In this document: positions 45,946 to 55,152 of the stretch, piece after piece | How positions within the stretch are numbered: the stretch's first letter is position 1 | How the letters are laid out: every line of letters starts with the position of its first letter | From: Ignavibacteria bacterium | GTDB taxonomy: Bacteria > Bacteroidota > Ignavibacteria > Tepidaquicellales > Tepidaquicellaceae | Direction of reading: 5' to 3' | Assembly (NCBI GenBank): GCA_016929695.1 | Contig: JAFGII010000076.1 | Span: 1 to 63,245 of the forward strand | Length of the DNA stretch: 63,245 bases | The notes under the pieces: generated by a model | The model's input: only the letters and a program-made list of their open reading frames with translations | Database searches by the model: none | What the model was told of the DNA's origin: nothing | Translations under genes and position numbers: made by a program

Positions 45946-46800
45946 TTATTTACTGCTTCCACTTTCTTCTTTTTTTGATTTATTTTTCTTCTTTTTAGTG
46001 ATGAATAATACAATTGCAAAAATCGAAATTGCGAACAATATGCTTGCTCCTGCAATCCTTGTTACGTTCAGTGTATATTTTCTGCCTTCGGGGTCATAAC
46101 TGTAACACATCTTAACAATTTTTGCAATTGTAGTTCCTACTTTTCCCTGCGATGCCTCTATCAAAGCCATTTTAACATCAAACGGAAGAAAATCTATTCC
46201 ATACAAATATCTTGTAATTTTTCCTTCAGGGGATATTACAGTAAGTACTCCCGAATGAACAAAGTCATTATCCTGTTTAATATATTTAAATCCAATGGCT
46301 TCAGTAATTCTTTTAACATTAATACTGTCAGCAGTTAAAAATCTCCAGGCATCTTCCGATATTGCACGTTTTCTGAAAGTCGCAAAATAATTCTTCTTTT
46401 TTTCCGCCGCAAGAATATAATCCTCACTCGGGTCAAAACTGATTGTAAGTGTATTGAAGTCTTTTCCCGTTTCAAGGTCAATTTCATCAAGCACTGCTCC
46501 AAGTCCTGACATCAAAGGACTGCATATACCGGGGCACCTGTAATATACGAGTGATATTATTGTTGGTTTTCCTTTTGTAAGTTCTGCAAGCGTTGCGGTC
46601 TTGCCGTATTCGTCGTAAAACTTTATGTCGAGAGGAACATTTAGTCCTAGTTTTTCATCAACTCCGACATCGGGAGGTTCAGGTGTCTGGGAGAATATTG
46701 GAATCGAAAATATTAACAGAAATAAAACCGGTAATAATATTTTACCTGTATTACTGTTTTTAAGTTCGGCAATTTTCTTTTTTTCTTTAAAAGGATTCAT
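45946..46800 (-). CDS. Sco1/SenC-family copper chaperone for cytochrome oxidase
   Basis: The 284-residue protein has a signal or anchor (about residues 21-37), a thioredoxin-like domain with copper-binding [12 protein letters not shown] and the distal His in [16 protein letters not shown]-terminal transmembrane helix (about 247-267) and a Lys/Ser-rich end follow. It delivers copper to the CuA site of CoxB. It sits between the membrane cytochrome c gene and coxA. The C-terminal anchor is an uncommon addition seen in Bacteroidota-type Sco proteins. Confidence 0.92.
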   Translation of the reverse strand: MNPFKEKKKIAELKNSNTGKILLPVLFLLIFSIPIFSQTPEPPDVGVDEKLGLNVPLDIKFYDEYGKTATLAELTKGKPTIISLVYYRCPGICSPLMSGLGAVLDEIDLETGKDFNTLTISFDPSEDYILAAEKKKNYFATFRKRAISEDAWRFLTADSINVKRITEAIGFKYIKQDNDFVHSGVLTVISPEGKITRYLYGIDFLPFDVKMALIEASQGKVGTTIAKIVKMCYSYDPEGRKYTLNVTRIAGASILFAISIFAIVLFITKKKKNKSKKEESGSSK

Positions 46801-46803
46801 TAT

Positions 46804-47700
46804 TTACAAAGTAATTGAATTTTTTAAATACTGAAATAACACAGTCCATTCGTCTGGGTTTAACTGTGTTACGGTTGATTTAAAACCTTTCTGAACTGTA
46901 TAATTATTTACGAAAGATATGAACTGATTTTCACTTTCATTCCAGTTTTTGTAATTGTAGAGAGATGTCAGTACTTTTTTTAAATCTCCTGAATTTTCTT
47001 TTAATAATATTGCTCCTTTGTCGTTTTTATTTTCATTTATACTTATAAGAGAATTTTTGATTTTATCGCTGATAACTTTATATTTCTCAATCAGTTTATC
47101 TTCCGCGACGGATACGGGTATTTGATTCGGTGTTTTTAACCCTTTGGATAAACTATACGTGGTCTCGAGTTCGGTCAGTTCTTCATCTGTTATCTTTGGA
47201 TATTTATCGGAAAATGTTCTCACGTAATGTATCAATGCGAATCTGTCTTCGGGCGGTAGATTTGAATAACTTGCCATTCCTCTTGAAGTAACACCTTCCT
47301 GTAAGGTTTTATACATTCCTTTAAAATCAGGTGTGTTCGTCCAGCCCTCTAATATTTGAAAATTTCTCGGTTTCGGATTCAATGTAACGCCGGCAATCCC
47401 GTCACCTTTTCCATCCTCGCCGTGACAGCTCAGGCACTGAGTCTTATATATTCCTTTGCCTTTAGCTGTCAGTTCGGGAGTCGATGACGCAAATTTATTT
47501 ATTTCTATCGGCGGTGTCATCGAACCTTTTACGTAAGGAAGGTCGTCATCCTGTTTTACGGTAATGGTATTGAATACCGGAGGAGTAATCTTGTTTATGG
47601 TTATAGTATTAATGTTATTTAGATATAACATTCCAAGTCCTATAATCAGAGCAAGTATCAGTATATAAATTATGCCGTAAAATCTTAAATACTTCTTCAT
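46804..47700 (-). CDS. Membrane-anchored monoheme cytochrome c
   Basis: The 298-residue protein has one N-terminal membrane helix (about 10-28) and a class I cytochrome c domain with C89-L-S-C-H93, GEDGKGDGIAG and GMASYSNLPPEDRFALIHYVR, whose Met serves as likely sixth ligand. A helical tail of about 130 residues follows, with NENKNDKGAILLKENSGDL and WTVLFQYLKNS. It lies between actF and sco and is the likely carrier between alternative complex III and CoxB. The domain resembles ActE, which here is fused to ActD, so this is a second cytochrome. Repeats fill the 163-base gap before it. Confidence 0.88.
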   Translation of the reverse strand: MKKYLRFYGIIYILILALIIGLGMLYLNNINTITINKITPPVFNTITVKQDDDLPYVKGSMTPPIEINKFASSTPELTAKGKGIYKTQCLSCHGEDGKGDGIAGVTLNPKPRNFQILEGWTNTPDFKGMYKTLQEGVTSRGMASYSNLPPEDRFALIHYVRTFSDKYPKITDEELTELETTYSLSKGLKTPNQIPVSVAEDKLIEKYKVISDKIKNSLISINENKNDKGAILLKENSGDLKKVLTSLYNYKNWNESENQFISFVNNYTVQKGFKSTVTQLNPDEWTVLFQYLKNSITL

Positions 47701-47705
47701 ATAAG

Positions 47706-47863
47706 TAAAAAGTTTATTAAGTTCATTAAGTTCATTAAGTTTATAAAGTTCATCAAGTTTATAAAGTTTGAAAAGTACTTAAAGTCATCCAATCAATCAT
47801 TCAATCAATCAATCAATCATTCATTCAATCACCCAATCATCCAGTCATCTAATAAACTAACAA
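47706..47863. repeat. Composite short-period repeat array between actF and the cytochrome c gene
   Basis: On the coding (minus) strand, the actF stop TAG is followed by TTAG-like units, then GATTGG/GATTGA units (about 47786-47850), then ACTTTATAA/ACTTAATGA units (about 47706-47785) that run up to the next start codon. It joins the two repeat families seen separately at 36158 and 18739. No hairpin terminator is visible, so transcription may continue. Confidence 0.8.
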
Positions 47864-49066
47864 CTAATCTATCGACAAGTCAGGATACAACTTCACTTCG
47901 AGTCCTGTTTCGAGTTTCGGGTCACCTACAGGTGTGAAGTTGGTTTTATCCGATTTAATCTTAAACACAAACAACACAAAGCCGACAATGAACAAAATAA
48001 ATCCGATTTCATTCCAGCTAAAGAATGCTGACTCCTTATTGAAATTTGGCATTATCAGCCAGTATAAGTCAAGCATATGTGCAAACAAAAGCCATACTGC
48101 CATTATTTTCAAAGTTCTGAAATTTGTCTTTGCTCTTCCGGGTAATAAAATAATAAAAGGAATAATAAAATGTATAAAAAGCAGTGCCAGAGATACAACT
48201 CCCCAGGAACCGTGCATCCTGTGCATCATCCAGAATGTTTCTTCAGGAATATCCGCATACCAGATTAAAAGAAACTGCGAAAACGCAATATACGCCCAGA
48301 ACACATTCAGTCCGAAAAGCAGAGTTCCCATGCTGTGATACAACCTGTCCTGTAGTTGCGGATGCAGGTATCCTTTCTCTTTCAAAATTACAGCTAACAG
48401 CGTTGTCGCCGCAAGTCCTGCTACAGCCGTTCCGGAGAAGTAATAAACACCAAACATTGTCGAATACCAGTGAGGTTCAAGCGACATAATCAAATCTATT
48501 GCTGTAATGGTCAGAGTTATAATTAAAATAGGTGCAAAACCTATTGACAGTTTTATATTCTTAGTTAAAAGTCCGTATTCTTTTGTAATATCCTGTTTTT
48601 CTGAATTTTTCGTTATTAAAAAATAAAACAACATCCATATCAGTATGCAGGCAAAAACCCTGATTGTAAAAAATGCTGTATTCAGATATGGAGCTTTTCC
48701 CTGCAAAACAGGGTCTGTTTCTACTGCTTCTTTATGAGACCAGTGATATAAATCGTGAATTCCAAAAATAATCGGGATAACCAGTATCAGCAAAAACGGA
48801 ATTAAAAATGCAAGGAATTCGCTGATTCGTCTGAACGGTGTTGACCAGGCGGCATCCACCATATATTCAAGTGCAACAAGCCCGAGCGAACCGACTCCAA
48901 TACTAACAATAAAAGAGTACATCAGTATATAGTTGTAAAATGCCCTGTGCGAATCAACAATAAAAGAAATCATCATCAGAACTATACCTGTACTTATCAG
49001 CAGCAGTGATGCTTTCTTTACTGATTCAGGCAGTTTTTTTTGTTCTTGTAATCCTTGCGTTGTCAT
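47864..49066 (-). CDS. actF: Alternative complex III subunit ActF (NrfD-like quinol-binding membrane protein)
   Basis: The 400-residue protein with about ten helices has SHRAFYNYILMYSFIVSIGVG, VDAAWSTPFRRISEFLAFLIP, IMSLEPHWYSTMFGVYYFSG and ISFSQFLLIWYADIPEETFWM, all typical of ActF. Together with ActC it forms the membrane arm of the quinol:cytochrome c oxidoreductase. It follows the fused actDE gene by 15 bases. Confidence 0.93.
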   Translation of the reverse strand: MTTQGLQEQKKLPESVKKASLLLISTGIVLMMISFIVDSHRAFYNYILMYSFIVSIGVGSLGLVALEYMVDAAWSTPFRRISEFLAFLIPFLLILVIPIIFGIHDLYHWSHKEAVETDPVLQGKAPYLNTAFFTIRVFACILIWMLFYFLITKNSEKQDITKEYGLLTKNIKLSIGFAPILIITLTITAIDLIMSLEPHWYSTMFGVYYFSGTAVAGLAATTLLAVILKEKGYLHPQLQDRLYHSMGTLLFGLNVFWAYIAFSQFLLIWYADIPEETFWMMHRMHGSWGVVSLALLFIHFIIPFIILLPGRAKTNFRTLKIMAVWLLFAHMLDLYWLIMPNFNKESAFFSWNEIGFILFIVGFVLFVFKIKSDKTNFTPVGDPKLETGLEVKLYPDLSID

Positions 49067-49081
49067 ATAATTAATACTTTT

Positions 49082-50320
49082 TTATTTGTTTTTATTTTCT
49101 TCACCGGGTCGTTCATTACCCGGGGGAAAATCGTTATCGAGGGCATTCTGTGACCTCAACAGCGCTCTTATATAATGAACGATTGCCCATCTGTCATCAG
49201 GCGAAATCTGCTTTGAATAAGAAGGCATTACATTCTGTCCGTTAACTATTATGTGATATATATTTCCGTCTTTGAAGTTTTTGATTTTTTCCGAATGAAG
49301 CGTCGGAGGATTGGGATATTGTCCTTTTAATCTGCTGTCGCCTTTGCCGTAATATCCGTGGCAGGAACTGCAAAATGTTTCATATTTTTGTTTTCCTCTT
49401 GCAAATACTTCTTTTGTTACAGGCAGCGGGTTTGATAGGTTTTTTACTAATGAATCGGGCATACCTTTAAATTTATATTGTGAAGAACCTTTTGATACTG
49501 TTCCTTCAACAGGTAGCCTCATTCCGAATCCGTCTTCAAAAAATTTGCTTTGTGTCTGAGCATTTACTCTGAACTGGTCTGTCATCCAATCGAAGGGTGT
49601 CGTATAAATGACTTTATTTAATATTATATATGTGCCGATTGCGGTAATTACGGCTACTCCTGCGAGCAATCCGATAAATTTCAAATCGAAAATCGGTGTT
49701 TTAATTTTATCTTCATCCTTTGTGAATTTATATATTAACGATATTTCACTGCTGCCGAGGCTTTTCAGGAATTCCGTAACTTTGTCCTTGTCAAAATTTT
49801 TATCTTCCGCTTCGATTACAATTCCATACCTGTCTGTTGATACTCGCTTCATATATTCGGTATCCATTAACGGATGAAATATTTTCGGCAGTTTATTAAA
49901 AACAAAGAGCGTAAAAATTATTGTCAGTAAAGCTGCAAACAGTACGGTTAATTCAAAAGCAACCGGCATAGAAGGCGGAAGGGCAAAAAACGGTTTTCCT
50001 CCGATAATGTTCCTGTAGTCAATTCCCGACATATATCCTATCATCAGTAATGCGATTATTACACCAAGTAGTCCGAATATAAATGTAACGAATCCGAGCT
50101 TTGTCGGTTTTAACCTCATAGCATCGTCCATTCCGTGAATAGGGTAGGGTGTATGAATATCGTATTTTGAATATTTCGATTTGCCGACTTTTTCTGCAGC
50201 GTGAAATATACTGTCGGGCGTTTCAAAAAGTGCTGCCACGGCGTATATCTCGCCTGAACGTTCGTCTATTTTAAGGTCTACGTTTACTTCAACAATCTTT
50301 TGCTTTATTTTTTTAAGCAT
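49082..50320 (-). CDS. Fused alternative complex III subunits ActD-ActE (DUF3341 plus cytochrome c)
   Basis: The 412-residue protein joins two subunits that are separate in Rhodothermus marinus. Residues about 20-155 are a DUF3341 (ActD) domain with IYAVAALFETPDSIFHAAEK, YDIHTPYPIHGMD and two helices (76-98, 118-140). Residues 160-200 are a soluble stretch, and 214-236 form a third helix. Residues 300-400 are an ActE-like cytochrome c with C317-S-S-C-H321, GYYGKGDSRLKG and candidate Met ligand in GQNVMPSYSKQI. The third helix anchors the cytochrome. It sits between actC and actF, exactly where actD and actE lie in other clusters. No frameshift or linker stop is seen, so the fusion looks genuine. 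Confidence 0.92.
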   Translation of the reverse strand: MLKKIKQKIVEVNVDLKIDERSGEIYAVAALFETPDSIFHAAEKVGKSKYSKYDIHTPYPIHGMDDAMRLKPTKLGFVTFIFGLLGVIIALLMIGYMSGIDYRNIIGGKPFFALPPSMPVAFELTVLFAALLTIIFTLFVFNKLPKIFHPLMDTEYMKRVSTDRYGIVIEAEDKNFDKDKVTEFLKSLGSSEISLIYKFTKDEDKIKTPIFDLKFIGLLAGVAVITAIGTYIILNKVIYTTPFDWMTDQFRVNAQTQSKFFEDGFGMRLPVEGTVSKGSSQYKFKGMPDSLVKNLSNPLPVTKEVFARGKQKYETFCSSCHGYYGKGDSRLKGQYPNPPTLHSEKIKNFKDGNIYHIIVNGQNVMPSYSKQISPDDRWAIVHYIRALLRSQNALDNDFPPGNERPGEENKNK

Positions 50321-50352
50321 ATAATAAAAATATAATTTATTTCTTTTTTATA

Positions 50353-50424
50353 CCAATCCTCAAATCATTCAATCACTCAATCATCCAATCACTAACCACT
50401 AATGACTAATGACTAATGACTAAT
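50353..50424. repeat. Short-period array overlapping the actC stop codon
   Basis: Four exact 7-base units (CTAATGA on the plus strand) start within the actC stop codon itself. On the sense strand this reads TAG-TCAT-TAG-TCAT. GATTGG-type units follow to about 50353. The stop codon TAG at 50422-50420 is thus the first repeat unit. Confidence 0.85.
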
Positions 50425-51772
50425 GATGCTCCGGTTGTGAGCCTTTCATCACGCCCTTCAGTTCTGTCAGGGAGATTGCGGGCATCACTTTCACAAATAA
50501 TAACATTAATGTAAAGAACAATCCAAAACTTCCTATAAATATACCAATATCATATATTGTTGGTGCATACATTCCCCAGCTTGCGGGGAGGAAATCCCTG
50601 TGCAGCGAAGTTACAATAATTACGAATCTTTCGAACCACATACCGACATTTACAAGGATTACGATTACGAGCATAAGCGGAATATTCTGCCGTACTTTCT
50701 TGAGCCAGAATAACTGCGGAAAGCCTACGTTACAGGCAATCATAACCCAGTAAGACCAGGCATACGGTCCAAACGCCCTGTTAAGAAATACGAACTGTTC
50801 AAAAATATACCCGCTGTACCAAGCCATAAAGAATTCCATCGCATACGCATATCCTACCATCGTTCCCGTCGCAAGCAGAATTTTTGCCATCTTATCGAGG
50901 TGGTTCATAGTAATGATATGTTCCATATCAAAAACTTTTCTCACAACAATCAGAACAGTTGCAACCATTCCAAATCCCGAAAATATAGCACCTGCAACAA
51001 AGTAAGGCGGGAAAATTGTTGTATGCCATCCCGGCAGCACCGACACCGCAAAATCGAAAGATACAATTGTATGAACAGAAAGCACCAGAGGAGTAGAAAG
51101 ACCTGCAAGAAGCAGATACGCTTTTTCATAATGTTGCCAGTGACGGTTTGAATTTCTCCATCCGAAGCTCAGAAGTGAATAGAAAAATTTCTTAATTCCG
51201 CTCTTCGTTCTTGAGCGCATATTAGCAATATCCGGAATAAGTCCGAGACCCCAGAAGAAGAAAGATACCACAAAGTAAGTGGAAACCGCAAACACGTCCC
51301 ATAAAAGCGGTGAGTTGAAATTTACCCATACATTATGCTGATTTGGATAAGGGAAAAGGTATCCTGCGAGCCATGGTCTGCCTACGTGTATTAACGGAAA
51401 AATTCCTGCGGTCATAACTGCAAATATTGTCATTGCCTCGGCGAACCTTGCTATACCTGTTCGCCATTTCTGCCTGAATAGATATAAAATTGCCGATATC
51501 AAAGTACCTGCGTGACCAATTCCAATCCAGAAAACGAAGTTGATAATATCAAATCCCCAGCCGACGGGGTTGTTGTTTCCCCACATACCAATACCATAGT
51601 ATATCGAATACACGAGACAGATGATACCGACCAAAAGAGCGGTACTGCTTAATGTAATTCCTAAAAACCATTTCTTAGTCGGTTTTGTTTCCGTCGGTTT
51701 AAATACTACATCGTCCAGTTCGGGAAATGTTGTCCTTTCGGTTACAAGCGGTATTTCTCTGTAGGTGCTCAA
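50420..51772 (-). CDS. actC: Alternative complex III subunit ActC (NrfD-like)
   Basis: The 450-residue ten-helix protein has [82 protein letters not shown] and [20 protein letters not shown], standard for ActC. It binds quinol and contacts ActB. A soluble start (about 1-35) contains [12 protein letters not shown]. It lies 31 bases after actB, and its stop codon is part of a repeat array. Confidence 0.95.
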   Translation of the reverse strand: MSTYREIPLVTERTTFPELDDVVFKPTETKPTKKWFLGITLSSTALLVGIICLVYSIYYGIGMWGNNNPVGWGFDIINFVFWIGIGHAGTLISAILYLFRQKWRTGIARFAEAMTIFAVMTAGIFPLIHVGRPWLAGYLFPYPNQHNVWVNFNSPLLWDVFAVSTYFVVSFFFWGLGLIPDIANMRSRTKSGIKKFFYSLLSFGWRNSNRHWQHYEKAYLLLAGLSTPLVLSVHTIVSFDFAVSVLPGWHTTIFPPYFVAGAIFSGFGMVATVLIVVRKVFDMEHIITMNHLDKMAKILLATGTMVGYAYAMEFFMAWYSGYIFEQFVFLNRAFGPYAWSYWVMIACNVGFPQLFWLKKVRQNIPLMLVIVILVNVGMWFERFVIIVTSLHRDFLPASWGMYAPTIYDIGIFIGSFGLFFTLMLLFVKVMPAISLTELKGVMKGSQPEHH

Positions 51773-51803
51773 ATTAAATTTTAATTTATATTATTTAAAA
51801 TTA

Positions 51804-54800
51804 TTAAGTATTCCTGATTTTAACAGTGTATGTGACATTCGGTTTTACTTTGATATCCTCGAGCACAGTGTATGAAAGCTTGTGTTCTCTGTATTTCTGC
51901 ACTACGTCTTCTTTATTGTTCATATCTCCGAAAGTAATTGCATTTGAAGGACAGGCATCCTGACAGGCAGTTGTAACATCCGAACCTTTTAATTCTCTCT
52001 TTTCTTCGGTTGCTTTCTGGCGAGCACTCATAATCCTCTGCAAGCAGAAAGTGCATTTTTCCATCACACCTCTCGAACGGACAGTCACTTCCGGATTGCT
52101 TAACTGATTAACGGGCTCTTCATATAATATACCGTCGGCAAATCTGTCTCGAAAGTCGAAATAATTAAATCTTCTCACTTTATAAGGACAGTTATTTGTA
52201 CAATATCTTGTTCCGACACATCTGTTATATGCCATACCGTTAATTCCGTCTTCACTATGTGTAGTAGCAGCAACAGGGCAAACATTCTCACAGGGTGCAA
52301 GGTCACAGTGCTGGCAAAGCATAGGCATAAAGTTTGCTTTCGGTTCGTCGGGAGTGCCTGAATAATACCTGTCTATTCTTATCCAGTGCATTTCACGGTT
52401 GGCTTTCACTTGGTCTTTGCCGACAACCGGTATATTGTTCTCGACATTGCAGGCAGATATGCAGTCTGCACAACCTATGCATTTATTCAAATCAATTGTC
52501 ATTGCCCATTTAACACCGGTATATTCGTGGTCTTGATTTACACTCGGAAATTCGGTAAGATTAATTCCGTCAATCTTCTTTTCTTTTTTAAGTTCATCCG
52601 GATTATTAAGATATTCATTGAATGTTGCTTCTCTTATAATGCCTCTTTTAAACTGAATGTCTTTATATTTTTCCTGGTCAATAGGGTAGTGTTCTTGAGT
52701 TGAAACTAGTTCGTAAGTATCTCCGGTTTTTGAAATCTTTGCATCTATATAAAGATACTTTGTTAATCCGGTCTTGTTAATAATTGAATTACCATTGAAT
52801 CCTATATTCGTTCCTATTTTTCCCGCATCTTTCCTGCCATAACCGAGTTCTACTGAAATCGTATTATCCGCCGCACCGGGCTGAACGAACGCTGCAATCT
52901 TCATCGTTCTTGTACCTGATTTTATCTCTACTAAATCATTTGATTTAATTCCGAGATTCCTTGCTGTTGCCGGAGATATTGCCGCATAATTATCCCAGAC
53001 AATTTTTGAAACAGGGTGCGGTATTTCCTGCAGCCAGCCGTTGTTGGCATATCTGCCGTTACCAAGGAAATGATTTCTCTTCAGAATAAGTATCAAATCG
53101 TTTGCAACTTTTATTTTGCCTGTTGTTTCACTGAAGGCATTTATTCTGAAAGAAGGTTTAGAATCAGTATTAGTTTTTACTTTAATTATTCCGTCGTGAA
53201 GGGAATTAAACCAGAAATCCCTGAATGAAGATTTAAAACCGGATTCAATATATATATTTTTTTCCCAGTTTTCCTTAAGATATTTCAGATAAAAATCAGC
53301 AGGAATTTGTTCACTCGTATTTTCATTCAGAAATGAAAGCAATATTTCCTCCCGCTGTCTTGTTTTATACAGCGGTGCAATCGCAGGCTGCTGGAGTGAA
53401 TATAAATTCGCCCTCTTTCTGTAATCACCCCAGCTTTCGAGATAATGATTTAAGGGAAGAACATAATTGCTTAATGAAGTTGTCTCATTTAAAAATTCCG
53501 ATAATGTAATTACAGTAGCTACTTTCTTCATTAATTCGGGATATTCCATGTCCCTGTCAAAATCGTAAGCAGGATTAACATCAATATGTAATATTACTTC
53601 TATGTTCCCTGACTGAATGTTCTGTTTAAATATTTCAAATTCTTCCGGAGGTGTAATTTCATTAAAATAATAGTGTGCAGATTCATAATTCAGCAGGGCA
53701 TTGTTGCCGAGTATTTCATTAATTAAATTTACCGCTATGTGAGTTGATTCAGGTAGTATACTACCTGCGAATACATACCCCGCACGCTGATTTGCAATTA
53801 AATCATCTATAAGTTTTGTAACGTTATCTTTCTTTAAGTTATGTTTCGAAGTGAATGTCTCTAATAAATATTGGTCTGTTTTTCTTTTTACATCGGAATT
53901 TGCTGTATAAGAAGATACATTCCTCTTTAATATTTCATTTATCAGACACAAAACAAATTCTTCCAGCAAGTTTGCAGGTATTCTGAATCTTTCATCTGCA
54001 TTCAATCCTGTAATTGATACTGAACTTTCCGCCGCATAGAGTTTATTTACTTTTTTGTCTAATATAACTTCCCTGTTTTCCGAAAACATACGGACGTATT
54101 CGAGTCTGTTTGATTCAGTCCCAAGAATGTCTGCTTCAAGACACAGAATTACTTTTGCATTGTCCAGGTTAACTGAAGGAATAGAAAATTCCTGACCTTC
54201 AGTATTTATTTCAAATGATTTCCTGTATCCGTTAATAAAATTTTCATCACCTGCAGTCTCATAAACATAATGTCTGGATGTAGGATATTTAATTTTAAAA
54301 TCAGAAATTAACTTGTTGAAAGAAGGAGATGTGACGGAATTTGAAATCAATGCAATCCCTTTCTTTTGTGAGACTGCATTTTTAAGTGACGATATAATTT
54401 TTTCGGTTATTGTACTCCATGAAGATACGTTGTAATTTCCATTTTTATCTGAAATTTGAGGTTCTTTTATTCTTTCCGGGCTATAAAGATTGAAAATTCC
54501 TGCCTGACCAATTGAACAGATTTTACCTTTGTTTACGGGATGGTCGGGATTACCGTCTATTTTAACCGGTCTGCCTTCCCTGGTTTTAATCAATATACCG
54601 CAGGATTCGGAACATCCTGAACAGGTTGATGCATAAAAATCGGGATTACCCGCAACTGTGTAATCAGGTTTTTTATTATAAGGGACAACTTCGCCTTTGT
54701 CACGATAATTTGCACAACCTGATATAGCAACTGCGGCTGACGCGGGCAATAAAGCAAGAAATTTTCGTCTTGAAAATCCTTTTTCTTTTTCTTCATATAT

Positions 54801-54896
54801 CTCATCTGTAAATTCGAGATTCTTTGCTTTTTCGAATTCTCCAGTTTTATTTAATTCGTTTAATCCTCTCCAGAAATTATTTTTGTTTTTATTCAA
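51804..54896 (-). CDS. actB: Alternative complex III subunit ActB (Mo-less oxidoreductase plus ferredoxin domain)
   Basis: The 1030-residue protein has a cytoplasmic lead-in, a twin-arginine signal (residues 41-60, SRRKFLALL) and lipobox Cys61, so it is exported folded and lipidated. A molybdopterin-oxidoreductase-like domain (about 85-770) follows, with CSGCSESCGI near its start. The C-terminal ferredoxin domain has CIGCADCISACNVEN, CQHCDLAPCENVCPVAA, RYCTNNCPYKVRRF and CTFCLQRI with CQDACPS, enough for four Fe-S clusters. Family members lack molybdenum cofactor. It moves electrons from ActC/F to the heme subunits. It follows the small protein gene by 19 bases. TatA is encoded in this window at 18806. 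Confidence 0.95.
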   Translation of the reverse strand: MNKNKNNFWRGLNELNKTGEFEKAKNLEFTDEIYEEKEKGFSRRKFLALLPASAAVAISGCANYRDKGEVVPYNKKPDYTVAGNPDFYASTCSGCSESCGILIKTREGRPVKIDGNPDHPVNKGKICSIGQAGIFNLYSPERIKEPQISDKNGNYNVSSWSTITEKIISSLKNAVSQKKGIALISNSVTSPSFNKLISDFKIKYPTSRHYVYETAGDENFINGYRKSFEINTEGQEFSIPSVNLDNAKVILCLEADILGTESNRLEYVRMFSENREVILDKKVNKLYAAESSVSITGLNADERFRIPANLLEEFVLCLINEILKRNVSSYTANSDVKRKTDQYLLETFTSKHNLKKDNVTKLIDDLIANQRAGYVFAGSILPESTHIAVNLINEILGNNALLNYESAHYYFNEITPPEEFEIFKQNIQSGNIEVILHIDVNPAYDFDRDMEYPELMKKVATVITLSEFLNETTSLSNYVLPLNHYLESWGDYRKRANLYSLQQPAIAPLYKTRQREEILLSFLNENTSEQIPADFYLKYLKENWEKNIYIESGFKSSFRDFWFNSLHDGIIKVKTNTDSKPSFRINAFSETTGKIKVANDLILILKRNHFLGNGRYANNGWLQEIPHPVSKIVWDNYAAISPATARNLGIKSNDLVEIKSGTRTMKIAAFVQPGAADNTISVELGYGRKDAGKIGTNIGFNGNSIINKTGLTKYLYIDAKISKTGDTYELVSTQEHYPIDQEKYKDIQFKRGIIREATFNEYLNNPDELKKEKKIDGINLTEFPSVNQDHEYTGVKWAMTIDLNKCIGCADCISACNVENNIPVVGKDQVKANREMHWIRIDRYYSGTPDEPKANFMPMLCQHCDLAPCENVCPVAATTHSEDGINGMAYNRCVGTRYCTNNCPYKVRRFNYFDFRDRFADGILYEEPVNQLSNPEVTVRSRGVMEKCTFCLQRIMSARQKATEEKRELKGSDVTTACQDACPSNAITFGDMNNKEDVVQKYREHKLSYTVLEDIKVKPNVTYTVKIRNT

Positions 54897-54915
54897 TTTT
54901 TGAAAAAATTAAAAT

Positions 54916-55122
54916 TTATACATTGTTTCTTTTAACTGAATACGGGTTTTCTTTAAATTCAACAGAAAAACCTGATGATTTCTCCGTTATCCGCTTTTTG
55001 AAAATCCGGTAGGGATTTTTAAAAACAGCAAATAACGAAACAGAACCAAATCCTAACAGAATCAGAAATTTTTTTCTGTTTAAATTTTTTCGTGAGAGAG
55101 GAAATTTTTTATTATCCGGCAT
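54916..55122 (-). CDS. Small one-helix protein inside the alternative complex III operon
   Basis: The 68-residue protein sits between actA (30 bases upstream) and actB (19 bases downstream), in the same direction. It has a basic start (SRKNLNRKKFL), a hydrophobic segment (about residues 19-35, LILLGFGSVSLFAVF) and a polar end with FSVEFKENPYSVKRN. NRKKFL resembles a Tat-type n-region but lacks the second Arg. The neat spacing supports a real gene. It could be an accessory or assembly subunit of the complex; I know of no characterised counterpart in the R. marinus six-subunit enzyme. Confidence 0.72.
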   Translation of the reverse strand: MPDNKKFPLSRKNLNRKKFLILLGFGSVSLFAVFKNPYRIFKKRITEKSSGFSVEFKENPYSVKRNNV

Positions 55123-55152
55123 TGTAAAAATATATATTAAAAAATTTGATAA

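Noticed and set aside
47786-47850. Regular AATC-type repeats that could be taken for a CRISPR array
   Set aside because: The period is only 4-8 bases, with no spacers of 25-40 bases and no cas genes in the window.
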